Shown in pieces: positions 45,960 through 54,742 of a stretch of DNA of 64,000 bases. The position numbers and the translations under genes were made by a program. The stretch's first letter is position 1, and each line of letters begins with the position of its first letter. The notes beneath the pieces are model-generated. The model worked only from the letters and a program-made list of their open reading frames with translations, had not been told where the DNA came from and did no database searches. Source of the DNA: Hyphomonas sp. Its GTDB lineage: Bacteria > Pseudomonadota > Alphaproteobacteria > Caulobacterales > Hyphomonadaceae. The DNA lies in the NCBI GenBank assembly GCA_016124495.1, contig WGNP01000006.1:62001-126000 (forward strand), written 5' to 3'.

Positions 45960-46035
45960 CCAGTCCCCGAATGGAAGCCGGGGCTGTGCAGGCGCGCTGG
46001 CGTTTGCCTATATGCGGCGCGAAGAGGAGCGCGGC

Positions 46036-46800
46036 GTGCAGCGGACGGTGATTGTCGGTGATGTTCACGGGATGCTCGCGGCGCTGCTTGAGCTGCTCGC
46101 ACAATTGCAGCTCGTGGCCGGCGACAGGCTGATCTTCGTCGGCGACCTGGTAGACAAGGGGCCGTCGCCTGCGGGCGTCGTGCACCATCTCGCCAGCCTC
46201 GCGGCGACAGCGCTATACGACATCGTGCTGGTGGACGGAAACCATGAGGACCGCCACCGGCGCTACCAGCGAAACCTTGTGGAGCGGCCCGTCATCGCCG
46301 CCCAGCAGGCTGCCGAGGCGCCGGAGCTGCCTGCGCTGGCAGCGGAGCTGACCGAAGCGGGGCGTGCCTTCCTGAATACGGCTGTGCCTTTCTACCGCCT
46401 GCGCGCCCATGACGTGCTGATCGTGCACGGCGGGATTCCGGGCGACATGCGCCGCTTTCCAGCCGGCGTCCGGGAGGCCGAACAGTTTGCCGGGCGCGAG
46501 CGCGACCGGTTCCGCAAGGTTCTCCGCACGCGGTTCATCGATGCAGCGACCGGTGGCTTCGTCGGTCTGGGGCAGGAGAAGCCGGGCGATCCGTTCTGGG
46601 CGGACGTTTACGACGGCCGCTTCGGGCATGTCGTGTTCGGACACCAGCCTTTTCTCGACGGGCCAGCCGAATTTGCCCATGCGACCGGCATCGATACCGG
46701 TGCAGTGCATGGCGGGGCCCTCACGGCGCTGGTGCTGCCGGAAAATGGGCGGCGATCTTATTCGCAGGTCCGCACACCTGTTTTCGTGCCGCGCCGCTGA
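46036..46800 (+). CDS. Calcineurin-type metallophosphatase (PrpA/ApaH-like)
   Basis: A 254-residue protein with the PPP phosphoesterase motifs GDVHG (about residue 8), GDLVDKGP (about 35), GNHED (about 68) and VHGGIPG (about 138) plus FGHQPF (about 205). It hydrolyses phosphoproteins or diadenosine polyphosphates. The GTG at 46036 is favoured by an AGGAG site six bases upstream; an ATG at 46012 would add MRREEERG. Confidence 0.85.
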   Translation: MQRTVIVGDVHGMLAALLELLAQLQLVAGDRLIFVGDLVDKGPSPAGVVHHLASLAATALYDIVLVDGNHEDRHRRYQRNLVERPVIAAQQAAEAPELPALAAELTEAGRAFLNTAVPFYRLRAHDVLIVHGGIPGDMRRFPAGVREAEQFAGRERDRFRKVLRTRFIDAATGGFVGLGQEKPGDPFWADVYDGRFGHVVFGHQPFLDGPAEFAHATGIDTGAVHGGALTALVLPENGRRSYSQVRTPVFVPRR

Positions 46801-46889
46801 CTTTCCCATGCGGCAGGGAGTATCCCTTGCGAAACCCCGCAGCGACGTTTAGGCGTTGGACGTCAAGGAATTCTGGAAGGGGGGACCCA

Positions 46890-47453
46890 ATGAATCTCGT
46901 TCTCATCGTTCTCGCGGTAATCGTTGCCATCGTGGGCATGATCATCCTGATCTACAACGGTCTCGTGATGAAGCGGCAGCGCGTCAACCAGGCCTTCGCA
47001 GACGTCGATGTGCAGCTGAAACAGCGCCAGAACCTGATCCCGAACCTCGTGGAAACGGTCAAGGGCTATGCTAAGCACGAGCAGGAAACCTTCCAGCAGG
47101 TAATCGCGGCGCGCAATGCCGCGCAGGCCGCCAATACCGCCGGCGACATGGCCCGCGCCGAAGGCGTGCTGAGCCAGGCGCTGGGCAAGCTGTTCGCCCT
47201 CGCAGAGGCCTATCCGGACCTGAAGGCCAATACAAACTTCCTGCAGCTGCAGAACGAGCTGTCCTCGATCGAGGACAAGCTGGCTGCCGCGCGCCGCTTC
47301 TACAATTCGGCTGTCCAAGACTACAACACGGCCCGCGAACAGTTCCCGGGCTCGATCATCGCCGGCAGCTTCAACTTCGAGGGGCGCGAGTTCTTCGACG
47401 TCGGCGCCGATAGCCGCGCGGCACTCGACGAGCCGCCGAAGGTTGGTTTCTAG
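46890..47453 (+). CDS. lemA: LemA family protein
   Basis: A 187-residue protein with one N-terminal membrane segment (about 2-22) and the LemA helical bundle: YNGLVMKRQRVNQAFADVDVQLKQRQNLIPNLVETV (about 24-58) and AEAYPDLKANTNFLQLQNEL (about 107-126). Such proteins sit in the inner membrane with a helical periplasmic domain; function poorly known. The ATG at 46890 has a GGAAGGGGGG site. Confidence 0.93.
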   Translation: MNLVLIVLAVIVAIVGMIILIYNGLVMKRQRVNQAFADVDVQLKQRQNLIPNLVETVKGYAKHEQETFQQVIAARNAAQAANTAGDMARAEGVLSQALGKLFALAEAYPDLKANTNFLQLQNELSSIEDKLAAARRFYNSAVQDYNTAREQFPGSIIAGSFNFEGREFFDVGADSRAALDEPPKVGF

Positions 47454-47521
47454 GGTTCCCGGTTTCGGCTAGGATATCTCTGAAGAGTTTGCATACCAAT
47501 CCCGGAAAAGGACGCCGAGCC

Positions 47522-48160
47522 ATGCGTTTCACCCTTGTTATTGCTGCCGCTGCGTTGCTCGCAGCGGCCTGTTCGCCCAAGACCGGGACGCCACCTGCAG
47601 AAGAGCCGATGACGATCGAGGAATCGAGCGTTCAGGCGCCGGCACCCTCAGAGGCGCCCGGTCCGGTTCTCGATCCGACCGAGCTTGACCTCTCGAAAAT
47701 CGAGCTCGCCATGCGCATTCCGTCCGCGTTCCGCGCCTATGATGACGGCGCCTATCTCCAGATCAACGTGATCAGCCCGCGGCTGGGCGTCGACATTGCC
47801 GAGAGCTTTTCACTGACGTCCTCGCTGGGGTTCAACAGCCCGTTCCTGGCGACCGAGGCGCGCGACGGTTTCTCGATCTGGACCTATAAGACCCGGCCTG
47901 AAGACTGGCCCCTCCTGGCCGCGCTCAGCCAGGAACTCGTCCGTCTCAAGACGGAAGCGCCCGGCGAGAACGAGCTGACCTTCGGCGCCGTCGCGCCGGG
48001 CTGCTGGAACGAGCCCGAGCAGACGCCCGGCAGCCTTGCGCGCACGCTGTATATCCGCGTTGTGCCGGAAGAGGATTTCCAGGTGTTCGTGCCGGAACAG
48101 ATACTCAACGAAGGCGACCTGCCGGGCATCGAAACCTTCTGGGGCGCGTGCGGCGAGTAG
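47522..48160 (+). CDS. Putative lipoprotein, unknown function
   Basis: A 212-residue protein with a lipoprotein signal (lipobox LAAAC, about residue 17), a Pro/Glu/Ala-rich linker to about residue 55 and a globular acidic domain. Two cysteines near 161 and 210 may pair. It lies 68 bases after lemA. I do not recognise a family. Confidence 0.65.
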   Translation: MRFTLVIAAAALLAAACSPKTGTPPAEEPMTIEESSVQAPAPSEAPGPVLDPTELDLSKIELAMRIPSAFRAYDDGAYLQINVISPRLGVDIAESFSLTSSLGFNSPFLATEARDGFSIWTYKTRPEDWPLLAALSQELVRLKTEAPGENELTFGAVAPGCWNEPEQTPGSLARTLYIRVVPEEDFQVFVPEQILNEGDLPGIETFWGACGE

Positions 48161-48213
48161 GCACCTGAGGGCTATCGCCCGCCCGGGCGGGTTTGTGGTA
48201 TCAGTCAGCCACG

Positions 48214-48861
48214 ATGAGTGATGCTCTTGGTCCCGGCGATCTGGTCTTGTGTGTCAACGCGGCCCCGAACCACGTGACGGGTGAGCCCGTACCGCTTGTA
48301 GCTGGCGAGACTTACCGTGTGCTGGACCTCTGGGAATTTGCCTGCCCGTGCGGGCGTGCGGATGCCCTTCTGGATGTCGGCGTCGGCTTCGCCTGGTGCC
48401 AGAGCCGCTTCCGCAAGCTGCCCAAGCCGAAAGCGAAGGCGAAGTCGCGCACCGTGACGACGCCGAAGAAGGAGGAGCCTATTTCAAAGGCTTTTTCAGC
48501 GCTTCGGCTGCACCTTGAACCAAGGCTCGAGGCGCGTCAGAGCTTCCTTGATTTCCGGTGTCGAGAGCGCGAACGAGAAGCGCATGAAGCGGTGGCCGTC
48601 CACGGGATCAAAGTCGACGCCCGGCGCGGTGGCGATGCCGGTTTCCTCCAGCAGTTTCATGCAGAAGCCGAGGCTGTCATCGGTGAAACGCGAAATGTCG
48701 GCGTAGATGTAGAAGGCGCCGTCCGGCGGCGCGATGCGGTCGAGGCCGAGGCGCGGCAGGGCCTCCAGCAGCAGCGCCCGGTTCGTGCGGTAGACATCGA
48801 TATGCCCCTCAAGCTCCATGCGGCTGTCCATCGCGACCAGGCCGGCATGCTGGGCGAGTGA
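48214..48861 (+). CDS. Hypothetical protein with uncertain 3' end
   Basis: The first 90 or so codons (MSDALGPGDLVLCVNAAPN..., a PCGRA/CQSRFRKL cysteine pair, then a Lys/Pro-rich KPKAKAKSR stretch) have normal codon bias and look like a small zinc- or RNA-binding protein. Past about 48490 the frame runs antisense into the aminotransferase gene with a sequence that looks like its shadow. The true stop may have been lost by mutation or a base error. Function unknown. Confidence 0.4.
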   Translation: MSDALGPGDLVLCVNAAPNHVTGEPVPLVAGETYRVLDLWEFACPCGRADALLDVGVGFAWCQSRFRKLPKPKAKAKSRTVTTPKKEEPISKAFSALRLHLEPRLEARQSFLDFRCREREREAHEAVAVHGIKVDARRGGDAGFLQQFHAEAEAVIGETRNVGVDVEGAVRRRDAVEAEARQGLQQQRPVRAVDIDMPLKLHAAVHRDQAGMLGE

Positions 48862-49632
48862 AGGGGCCGTGAGGAAGAGGTTGCCGATATAGGCGCCGGT
48901 GCGGTGCGCACAGTCTTCCGGCGAGACAAGCCAGCCGAGGCGCCAGCCGGCCATCGAGAAGTATTTCGAGAAGCTGTTGACGATATAGGCGGACGGCTCG
49001 AACTCCAGCATTGAATGCAGCTTCGGCCCATAGGTCAGACCGTGATAGATCTCGTCCGAGATGATCCGTGCACCGATCTTGCGCGCGATGTCCGCTATCG
49101 CCGAAATTTCCGCTTCCGGGATAATCGTGCCGGTCGGGTTGGCGGGGCTCGCCAGGATGATGCCTTGCGGCGCCGGCGCCAGCGCGGCGAGGGCGTCGGC
49201 GGTCAGCTGGAAGCGCTCGGCCTCGCCGCAGGCGATTTCTACAGGTTCAAGGTTCAGGGCGCGGATGGTATTGCGATAGGCCACATAACCCGGCCGGGCG
49301 AGCGCGATCCGGTCGCCGGGCTTGAACGCCGTCGCCAGTGCCAGCACGAGGGCCGGCGAGGCGCCGCAGGTGATCGCGATGCGGTGGGGCGCGACCTCCA
49401 CGCCGTAAGTGTCGAGATAGTGCTGCGCGATGCGGGCCTTCAACGGCACGCTCTCCCAGTATCCCATGGCTTCGCTGTCGAGCACGCCGTGCGCGGCGGC
49501 GATGGCGGCCTGCGGCGCGCCGGTCGACGGCTGGCCGAATTCCATATGGAAGATGCGATGGCCACCCGCTTTCAGTTCATGCGCGCGGCGACTTATGGCG
49601 ATCGCCTGGAACGGTGAAATGTCCTGTCCCAA
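48496..49632 (-). CDS. PLP-dependent aminotransferase, class I/II
   Basis: A 378-residue fold type I aminotransferase: substrate-side MEFGQPSTGAPQ (about residue 30), PANPTGT (about 162), DEIYHGLTYG (about 194) and the PLP lysine in SFSKYFSMAGWRLGW (about 222). Substrate unknown. It starts 3 bases after the TRAP permease stop, so it is the last gene of the TRAP operon; the imported compound may be an amino or keto acid that this enzyme converts. That link is inference. Confidence 0.88.
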   Translation of the reverse strand: MGQDISPFQAIAISRRAHELKAGGHRIFHMEFGQPSTGAPQAAIAAAHGVLDSEAMGYWESVPLKARIAQHYLDTYGVEVAPHRIAITCGASPALVLALATAFKPGDRIALARPGYVAYRNTIRALNLEPVEIACGEAERFQLTADALAALAPAPQGIILASPANPTGTIIPEAEISAIADIARKIGARIISDEIYHGLTYGPKLHSMLEFEPSAYIVNSFSKYFSMAGWRLGWLVSPEDCAHRTGAYIGNLFLTAPSLAQHAGLVAMDSRMELEGHIDVYRTNRALLLEALPRLGLDRIAPPDGAFYIYADISRFTDDSLGFCMKLLEETGIATAPGVDFDPVDGHRFMRFSFALSTPEIKEALTRLEPWFKVQPKR

Positions 49633-49635
49633 GGT

Positions 49636-51219
49636 TTACCTGGCAGCGATTGATGGCAGCCAGGTTGCCAGCGCCGGCATGGCGGCAACCACGGCGATCA
49701 GCAGCAGCTGTAGCCCGATGAACGGCATCGCCCCCTGCCAGATCTGCATCGTAGTGACTTCCGGCGGCGCCGCGCCGCGCAGGTAAAACAGGGCAAAGCC
49801 GAACGGCGGCGTCAGGAAGCTGGTCTGCAGGTTCACCGCCATCAGGATGGCCAGCCAGACCGGATCGCAGCCCAGCAGGATAAGCGGAGGCGCCACCAGC
49901 GGGACAACGACAAAGACGATCTCGATGAAGTCTAGGAAGAATCCGAGCACGAACATCACAGCCATGGTCGCTGCGAGTGCGCCCCACTTGCCCCCTGGCA
50001 CGGCGTGCAGGATTTCCGCGATCAGGTCATCGCCGTCGAAACCCCGGAACACCAGGCTGAAGAGCGAGGCGCCGATCAGGATGAGGAAGACCATCGAGGT
50101 GATATGCGAGGAACTCTTGAGCGCGGGCACCAGCTGCGACGCCTTGCGCAGGACGAGCAGGCCCGCGACGAGCGACGCGAGGAAAACGAGGCAGGCGATC
50201 GCCGTCAGCCCCATGCCCGCGGCCGCGAGGCCCGAATGCGCGATGTCGCCCACCCGCAGGTCGAGCGTGTTGCGCAGGATGAGAATGACCGGAAGGCTGA
50301 GCAGGCCGGCGATCATGACGGACGAAAGGCGGCTACCAGTGTCGCGGGCGAGGCGAAGGCCGGCAAGCAGGAGGGCCCCGCCCGCGCCGATCGCCGACGC
50401 TTCCGTCGGCGGCGCGATGCCGCCGAGGATTGATCCGAGCACCGCGACGATCAGGCCGACCGGCGCACCAACGCCCAGCAGCACATCCGTAGCGGTCAGC
50501 GGTGCGGTGTCATCGTCGAGTTTTGCAGGCGGGCAGGCGGAGGGACGGAAGATAGCCACCGCCGCGACCCATGAAAGGTAGAACAGCACAAGGATCAAGC
50601 CGGGAATCAACGCTCCGGCAAAGAGATCGCCGACCGACACCACCGCCGATGCGCTGCCGGAGGAAAGGCTCGCCTGACTGGCGGCATTCGAGATTGCATC
50701 GGCCAGCAGGATCAGCACGATGGACGGCGGGATGATCTGGCCGAGTGTTCCGGACGCCGCGATGGTGCCCGTGGCGAGGCGCACGTCATAGCCCTGCCGC
50801 AGCATGGTCGGCAGCGCAATCAGCGTCATGGTGATTACGGTGGCGCCGACGATGCCGGTGGACGCAGCCAGCAGGGTGCCGACGAGGATAACGGCGAAGC
50901 CCAGTCCCCCGCGCACGCCGGCAAGCAGGCGGCTCGCGATGTTGAGCAGGTCCTCTGCCACGCGGGAGCGTTCGAGGATCACGCCCATCAGCACGAACAG
51001 GGGCACCGCGATCAGCGTCTGGCTCTGCATGATTGAGCTGCCTTCGATCCGGCTTGGGAAGGCCTTAAGGAAGGAGTCCGGGAACACGCCGAGCGCAATG
51101 CCGAGCAGCGCGAAGATCAGCGCGACGCCGCCGAGCGTCAGTGCGACGGGATACCCGGCGAGCAGCGCGATGATCGCGCTGGCAAACATCGCGATGGCGA
51201 GGATGGCCTCAAGCTCCAT
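49636..51219 (-). CDS. TRAP transporter large permease (DctM-like)
   Basis: A 527-residue membrane protein with about 12-14 hydrophobic segments and the DctM signatures LFVLMGVILERS (about 73) and GIVGATVITMTLIALPTML (about 121). It is longer than the usual 430 residues because of an insert near 290-400. This agrees with DctM of the mannitol/chloroaromatic (TTT/large) type. It works with the small permease and the binding protein encoded upstream, using the Na+ gradient. Confidence 0.88.
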   Translation of the reverse strand: MELEAILAIAMFASAIIALLAGYPVALTLGGVALIFALLGIALGVFPDSFLKAFPSRIEGSSIMQSQTLIAVPLFVLMGVILERSRVAEDLLNIASRLLAGVRGGLGFAVILVGTLLAASTGIVGATVITMTLIALPTMLRQGYDVRLATGTIAASGTLGQIIPPSIVLILLADAISNAASQASLSSGSASAVVSVGDLFAGALIPGLILVLFYLSWVAAVAIFRPSACPPAKLDDDTAPLTATDVLLGVGAPVGLIVAVLGSILGGIAPPTEASAIGAGGALLLAGLRLARDTGSRLSSVMIAGLLSLPVILILRNTLDLRVGDIAHSGLAAAGMGLTAIACLVFLASLVAGLLVLRKASQLVPALKSSSHITSMVFLILIGASLFSLVFRGFDGDDLIAEILHAVPGGKWGALAATMAVMFVLGFFLDFIEIVFVVVPLVAPPLILLGCDPVWLAILMAVNLQTSFLTPPFGFALFYLRGAAPPEVTTMQIWQGAMPFIGLQLLLIAVVAAMPALATWLPSIAAR

Positions 51220-51880
51220 GGCGCTCTCCGCTCGCCATTGCGTTGTCCGGCTCGGCTGGTGGAAGGGCGCCTGTCAGTCGCAGCGCGGCCTTAAGCGATT
51301 CCGAGAGGCCCTGCGCCATCAGCAGCACGGCGAAGACGGGCACCAGCGTCTTGAAGAGGTAGAGGATCGGCAGCCCGTCGGACTCGCGCGAGCCTTCCAG
51401 CAGCATCCAGGAGCGCGCCAGGCCCGCTTCGCTGGTCATCAGGATCCGTACACAGATGGGGAAGAGCAGAAGGTAGGCTCCGGCAAGCTCAATCCAGCTT
51501 CGCCCGGTCTCGCCGAAGCGCGGCCGCAGGATGTCCACCCGCACATGCGCGCCATCCCTCAGCGCTGCAGCTGCGCCCAGCATAAACATCGCGGCAAAGG
51601 CATACGTTACCGCTTCGTTGAGCCATGTGAAGGAGAGGCCGAAGGCATACCGCAGAAGCACGACAACCAGCTGAAGGAAGATCAGCAGCACGCCGCACGT
51701 CATTGCCGCGCCGAGCGCGGTGCCGGACATCCGGTCGATCAGCGCGATAATGCTTTTGGCGGCGCCGTCCAACAGGTTTGGAACCGCCAGCACAATGAGC
51801 GGCAGGGCAAATAGCGGCAGGGTTGCGATGCCCGCCCATTTGAGCGCCGTGCCGAGCGTCAGGAAAATCTGGCTGTCCAT
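51209..51880 (-). CDS. TRAP transporter small permease (DctQ-like)
   Basis: A 223-residue protein with four main hydrophobic segments and the DctQ pattern SFTWLNEAVTYAFAAMFMLGAAAALRDGAHVRVDIL (about 83-118). It partners the large permease and overlaps its gene by 11 bases. It lies 15 bases downstream of the binding-protein gene. Confidence 0.88.
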   Translation of the reverse strand: MDSQIFLTLGTALKWAGIATLPLFALPLIVLAVPNLLDGAAKSIIALIDRMSGTALGAAMTCGVLLIFLQLVVVLLRYAFGLSFTWLNEAVTYAFAAMFMLGAAAALRDGAHVRVDILRPRFGETGRSWIELAGAYLLLFPICVRILMTSEAGLARSWMLLEGSRESDGLPILYLFKTLVPVFAVLLMAQGLSESLKAALRLTGALPPAEPDNAMASGERHGA

Positions 51881-51895
51881 GCCGCGCCTCCGGGC

Positions 51896-53005
51896 TTACT
51901 TGCCGAGCGCGCGGGCGGCGTAATAAGGCCCGTCAGAGACACCAGCCCAGCCGCGCATCAGTTTCAGCGAGGCTTCAAAGCTCTCATAGATCCGCTTCTC
52001 GATACCGTCCCTGCCGCTGGCGGCGCGCACGTCGAAAGCGGCTTCCGACATCCGCTTGACAACTTCATCCGGGAACGAACGAAGCTGCGTTCCGTGCTCA
52101 CGCACAAGCAGGTCAAGGTGCACGGAGTTCTGGTAGGTGAATTCGCCGAGCGACAGGTGGTTCACCGACTCGCACGCCGCTTTCAGGATCGCCTGTTCGC
52201 TGGGGATGAGGCTATCCCAGGCACCGCGGTTGATGCCGACGGCAAGGCTCGCGCCGGGTTCGTGGAAGCCCGGGCCGTAATAATAAGGTGCCTCGCGGTG
52301 AAAGCCGAGCGAATAGTCGTTCCAGGGTCCAACCCATTCGGTCGCATCAATCGCGCCCGTCTGCAGCGCCTGGTAAATCTCGCCGCCCGCCAGCGAGATC
52401 GAGGCGCCCCCCAGGGCACGCAGCACTTCGCCGCCCTGGCCTGGGATGCGCATCTTGAGGCCCACGAAATCGTTCAGCGAGGTCATCTCGCGCCGGAACC
52501 AGCCGCCCATCTGGTGACCGGTATTGGCGCCCTGGATCGACTTGATGCCGAACTGGCCGGAGAGCTCATCCCACAGCGCCTGTCCGCCGCCATGGTCAAT
52601 CCAGCCCATGATCTCCTGCGCCGTCATGCCGAAAGGCACTGCGGTAAAGAACGGGAAGGCAGTCGACTTGGCGGTCCAGTAGTATTCCGCGCCGTGATAC
52701 ATGTCGGCCGAGCCGTTCGCCACCGCGTCGAAGCTCTCGAACGGCGGCACCAGTTCGCCGGCTGCGAACACCTTGATCTCCATCAGCCCGTCCGACATCT
52801 CGAACACGCGTTCGGACACCCGTTCGGCGGCGCGGCCAAGGCCGGGCAGGCCCTTCGGCCAGGTGGTCACCATGTTGAAGCGGCGCCGGCTGCGGCTGAT
52901 GGCCGGGCCGGAGAGCGCCGCACCGGATTTGGGATTAGCGAAGGTTGCCACGGCGCCTGCGAGCCCAAGGGCTCCTGCGCCGACGAGATTACGCCGGTTG
53001 ATCAT
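51896..53005 (-). CDS. TRAP transporter substrate-binding protein (DctP-like), Tat-exported
   Basis: The 369-residue periplasmic receptor begins with a twin-arginine signal (INRRNLVGAGALGLAGAVA). It has the DctP features MYHGAEYYWTAKSTAFPFF (about 105), the substrate-clamping Arg in LKMRIPGQGGEVL (about 183) and GEIYQALQTGAIDATEWVGPWND (about 209). WVGPWNDY fits the 2-oxo acid (TakP) subgroup, whose ligands are pyruvate or branched keto acids. The gene heads the minus-strand operon. Confidence 0.9.
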   Translation of the reverse strand: MINRRNLVGAGALGLAGAVATFANPKSGAALSGPAISRSRRRFNMVTTWPKGLPGLGRAAERVSERVFEMSDGLMEIKVFAAGELVPPFESFDAVANGSADMYHGAEYYWTAKSTAFPFFTAVPFGMTAQEIMGWIDHGGGQALWDELSGQFGIKSIQGANTGHQMGGWFRREMTSLNDFVGLKMRIPGQGGEVLRALGGASISLAGGEIYQALQTGAIDATEWVGPWNDYSLGFHREAPYYYGPGFHEPGASLAVGINRGAWDSLIPSEQAILKAACESVNHLSLGEFTYQNSVHLDLLVREHGTQLRSFPDEVVKRMSEAAFDVRAASGRDGIEKRIYESFEASLKLMRGWAGVSDGPYYAARALGK

Positions 53006-53061
53006 CGACTGGCCTCCCTATGCGCGCGTCCGGCCTCTGCCGGACCGGTCTCGCTTCGCGC

Positions 53062-53820
53062 CTACTCTTCGTCTCTCAAGGGCCGCCAGCGGTCGCCGTC
53101 AAGTACTTCCAGTGGTTTGTAGCGCCGCTTGTACGCCATCTTCGGGCTGCCTTTGACCCAGTAGCCGAGGTACACGTGCGGCAGGCCGAGGTCTTGTGCA
53201 TGGCGGATATGATCCAGTATCACGTGGTGGCCGAGGCTGCGCGCTTCCTGTTCGGGATCAAAGAAGGTGTAGACCATCGAGAAACCGTCTCGCAGCACAT
53301 CAGTGATCGAGCAGGCCACCAGCGGCGCCGACTCTTCGGGTCCGTCGCGGTATTCGAAGATAAGGCTCTGAACGGGGCTGCCGCCGACCATCGCGACATA
53401 GTCACGGTAGGTCATCTCAGACATGCCGCCATTGTCATGGCGCGTCTTCACATAGGCTTTCAGCAACCGGAACTGCTCCCGCGTCGCCTGCGAGACAACC
53501 GGGCGCCGCACCAGCCCTGTATTTTTCGCGATCACCTTGCGGTCATTGCGGCTCGTCTCGTGTTCGCGTGTCGGCACTCGCACGCTGCGGCATGCATTGC
53601 AGCGCAGGCAAGCGGGCCGATAGGCAATCGACTGGCTACGGCGGAAACCGGACTGGCTGAGCACATTATGCACGACGTCCGCTTCCGGGATCGCGAGGTT
53701 TGTGAAGGCTTTCCGTTCCTTGCGGTCAGGCAAATAGGGGCAGGGGCTGGGGTTCGTGACGTAGAACCTCAGCGACCGTTCCAGGCCAGCCGGCAGCAGA
53801 TGGGAATCCGTGAACTTCAT
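53062..53820 (-). CDS. bpt: Aspartate/glutamate leucyltransferase (Bpt)
   Basis: A 252-residue GNAT-fold aminoacyl transferase with PCPYLPDRKERKAF (about residue 26), the Cys-rich CLRCNACRSVRVP (about 72) and YLGYWVKGSPKMAYKRRYKPLEVL (about 216), all typical of bacterial Ate1-like Bpt. It adds Leu to N-terminal Asp/Glu and marks proteins for ClpAP decay. Length is normal. Confidence 0.93.
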   Translation of the reverse strand: MKFTDSHLLPAGLERSLRFYVTNPSPCPYLPDRKERKAFTNLAIPEADVVHNVLSQSGFRRSQSIAYRPACLRCNACRSVRVPTREHETSRNDRKVIAKNTGLVRRPVVSQATREQFRLLKAYVKTRHDNGGMSEMTYRDYVAMVGGSPVQSLIFEYRDGPEESAPLVACSITDVLRDGFSMVYTFFDPEQEARSLGHHVILDHIRHAQDLGLPHVYLGYWVKGSPKMAYKRRYKPLEVLDGDRWRPLRDEE

Positions 53821-53920
53821 TTCGACGAACGATACACTTCACCGGGCCAGCGCCAAGGGGCCAAAACCGGGCAGGTGCGAAGCAGCGGCAAAAAAGACAC
53901 ACCGACGTGGCCGGAAAGCC

Positions 53921-54607
53921 TCACGGTTGGGCGCTCAGATGAACTTTCAGGCTGATCCGGCGGTTTTGTGCGAGGTGGGGCTGGCCGGAGTCGAGCGGCT
54001 GTGTATCCGCAAGGCCTGTCACCGCCGCAAAACGTGCCGGCGCCACGCCGAACGCCTCGAACAGGCGGCGGGCTTCACTGGCGCGGTCCGACGAGAGATC
54101 CCAGTTCGAATAGCCGGTCGTGGTCAGGCTGAAGGCATCGGTATGGCCTTCGATTGACAGCGGGTTGGCGAGCGGAGCGAGCGTTGCGGCCGTTGCAGCC
54201 ACCAGTGCCCGGCCTTCCGGGGTCAGGGCGCCACTGGCACTCTGGAACAGGGGCCGGCCCGCCGTGTCCACCAGATCAAGGCGAACCCCATCCGGCTCCA
54301 TGGAAAGGATAACGCTTTCGCCGGCGGCCTTAAGGGTCTCGGAAAGTTGCAGAAGGCTGAACAGGTCTGCGGCTTCCGAAGCCACCGGAGGGGCTGCGGT
54401 TGCGAGCGCCAGTTCCCTGGTCTTGAATTCGGCGGCAATGGCGGCGCGGGCATTGGGCGAGACGCCGCTGACCAGCCACATCAACAGGAAGAAGGCCATC
54501 AGGGCGGTCAGGAAGTCGGCGTACGCCATCTTCCACGTGCCCAATTTGCGGGCCGGTGGTGCAGGCATTCTGCCTGCGGGTTGCCGGTGGGTCGTGGCGT
54601 AAGCCAT
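53921..54607 (-). CDS. MotB-like protein (stator/OmpA-type)
   Basis: The 228-residue protein has a MotB-style N terminus with one membrane segment, MAYADFLTALMAFFLLMWLV, carrying the proton-site Asp, and a C-terminal OmpA/MotB peptidoglycan domain (IEGHTDAFS, NWDLSSDRASEARRLFEAFG, NRRISLKV). It is shorter than usual MotB. No motA lies beside it, so it must partner a distant MotA or have a stator-like role elsewhere. The ATG at 54607 is preferred to 54640. Confidence 0.82.
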   Translation of the reverse strand: MAYATTHRQPAGRMPAPPARKLGTWKMAYADFLTALMAFFLLMWLVSGVSPNARAAIAAEFKTRELALATAAPPVASEAADLFSLLQLSETLKAAGESVILSMEPDGVRLDLVDTAGRPLFQSASGALTPEGRALVAATAATLAPLANPLSIEGHTDAFSLTTTGYSNWDLSSDRASEARRLFEAFGVAPARFAAVTGLADTQPLDSGQPHLAQNRRISLKVHLSAQP

Positions 54608-54742
54608 CGTCCTGGTTCCTGTCCTTCTGACGGAGATCATCGTCTATCAGGTCATGGTGAAACCCACGCTTCGGCGAGGGATGGGATTTCGATGAAATTC
54701 CATCTATCTGCATCCCCACACCTATCCCAAAAGGAGACACTC

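Noticed and set aside
48496-49632. Long plus-strand frame antisense to the aminotransferase
   Set aside because: The minus-strand frame has clear aminotransferase motifs; the antisense frame is a by-product of its G/C-rich codons.
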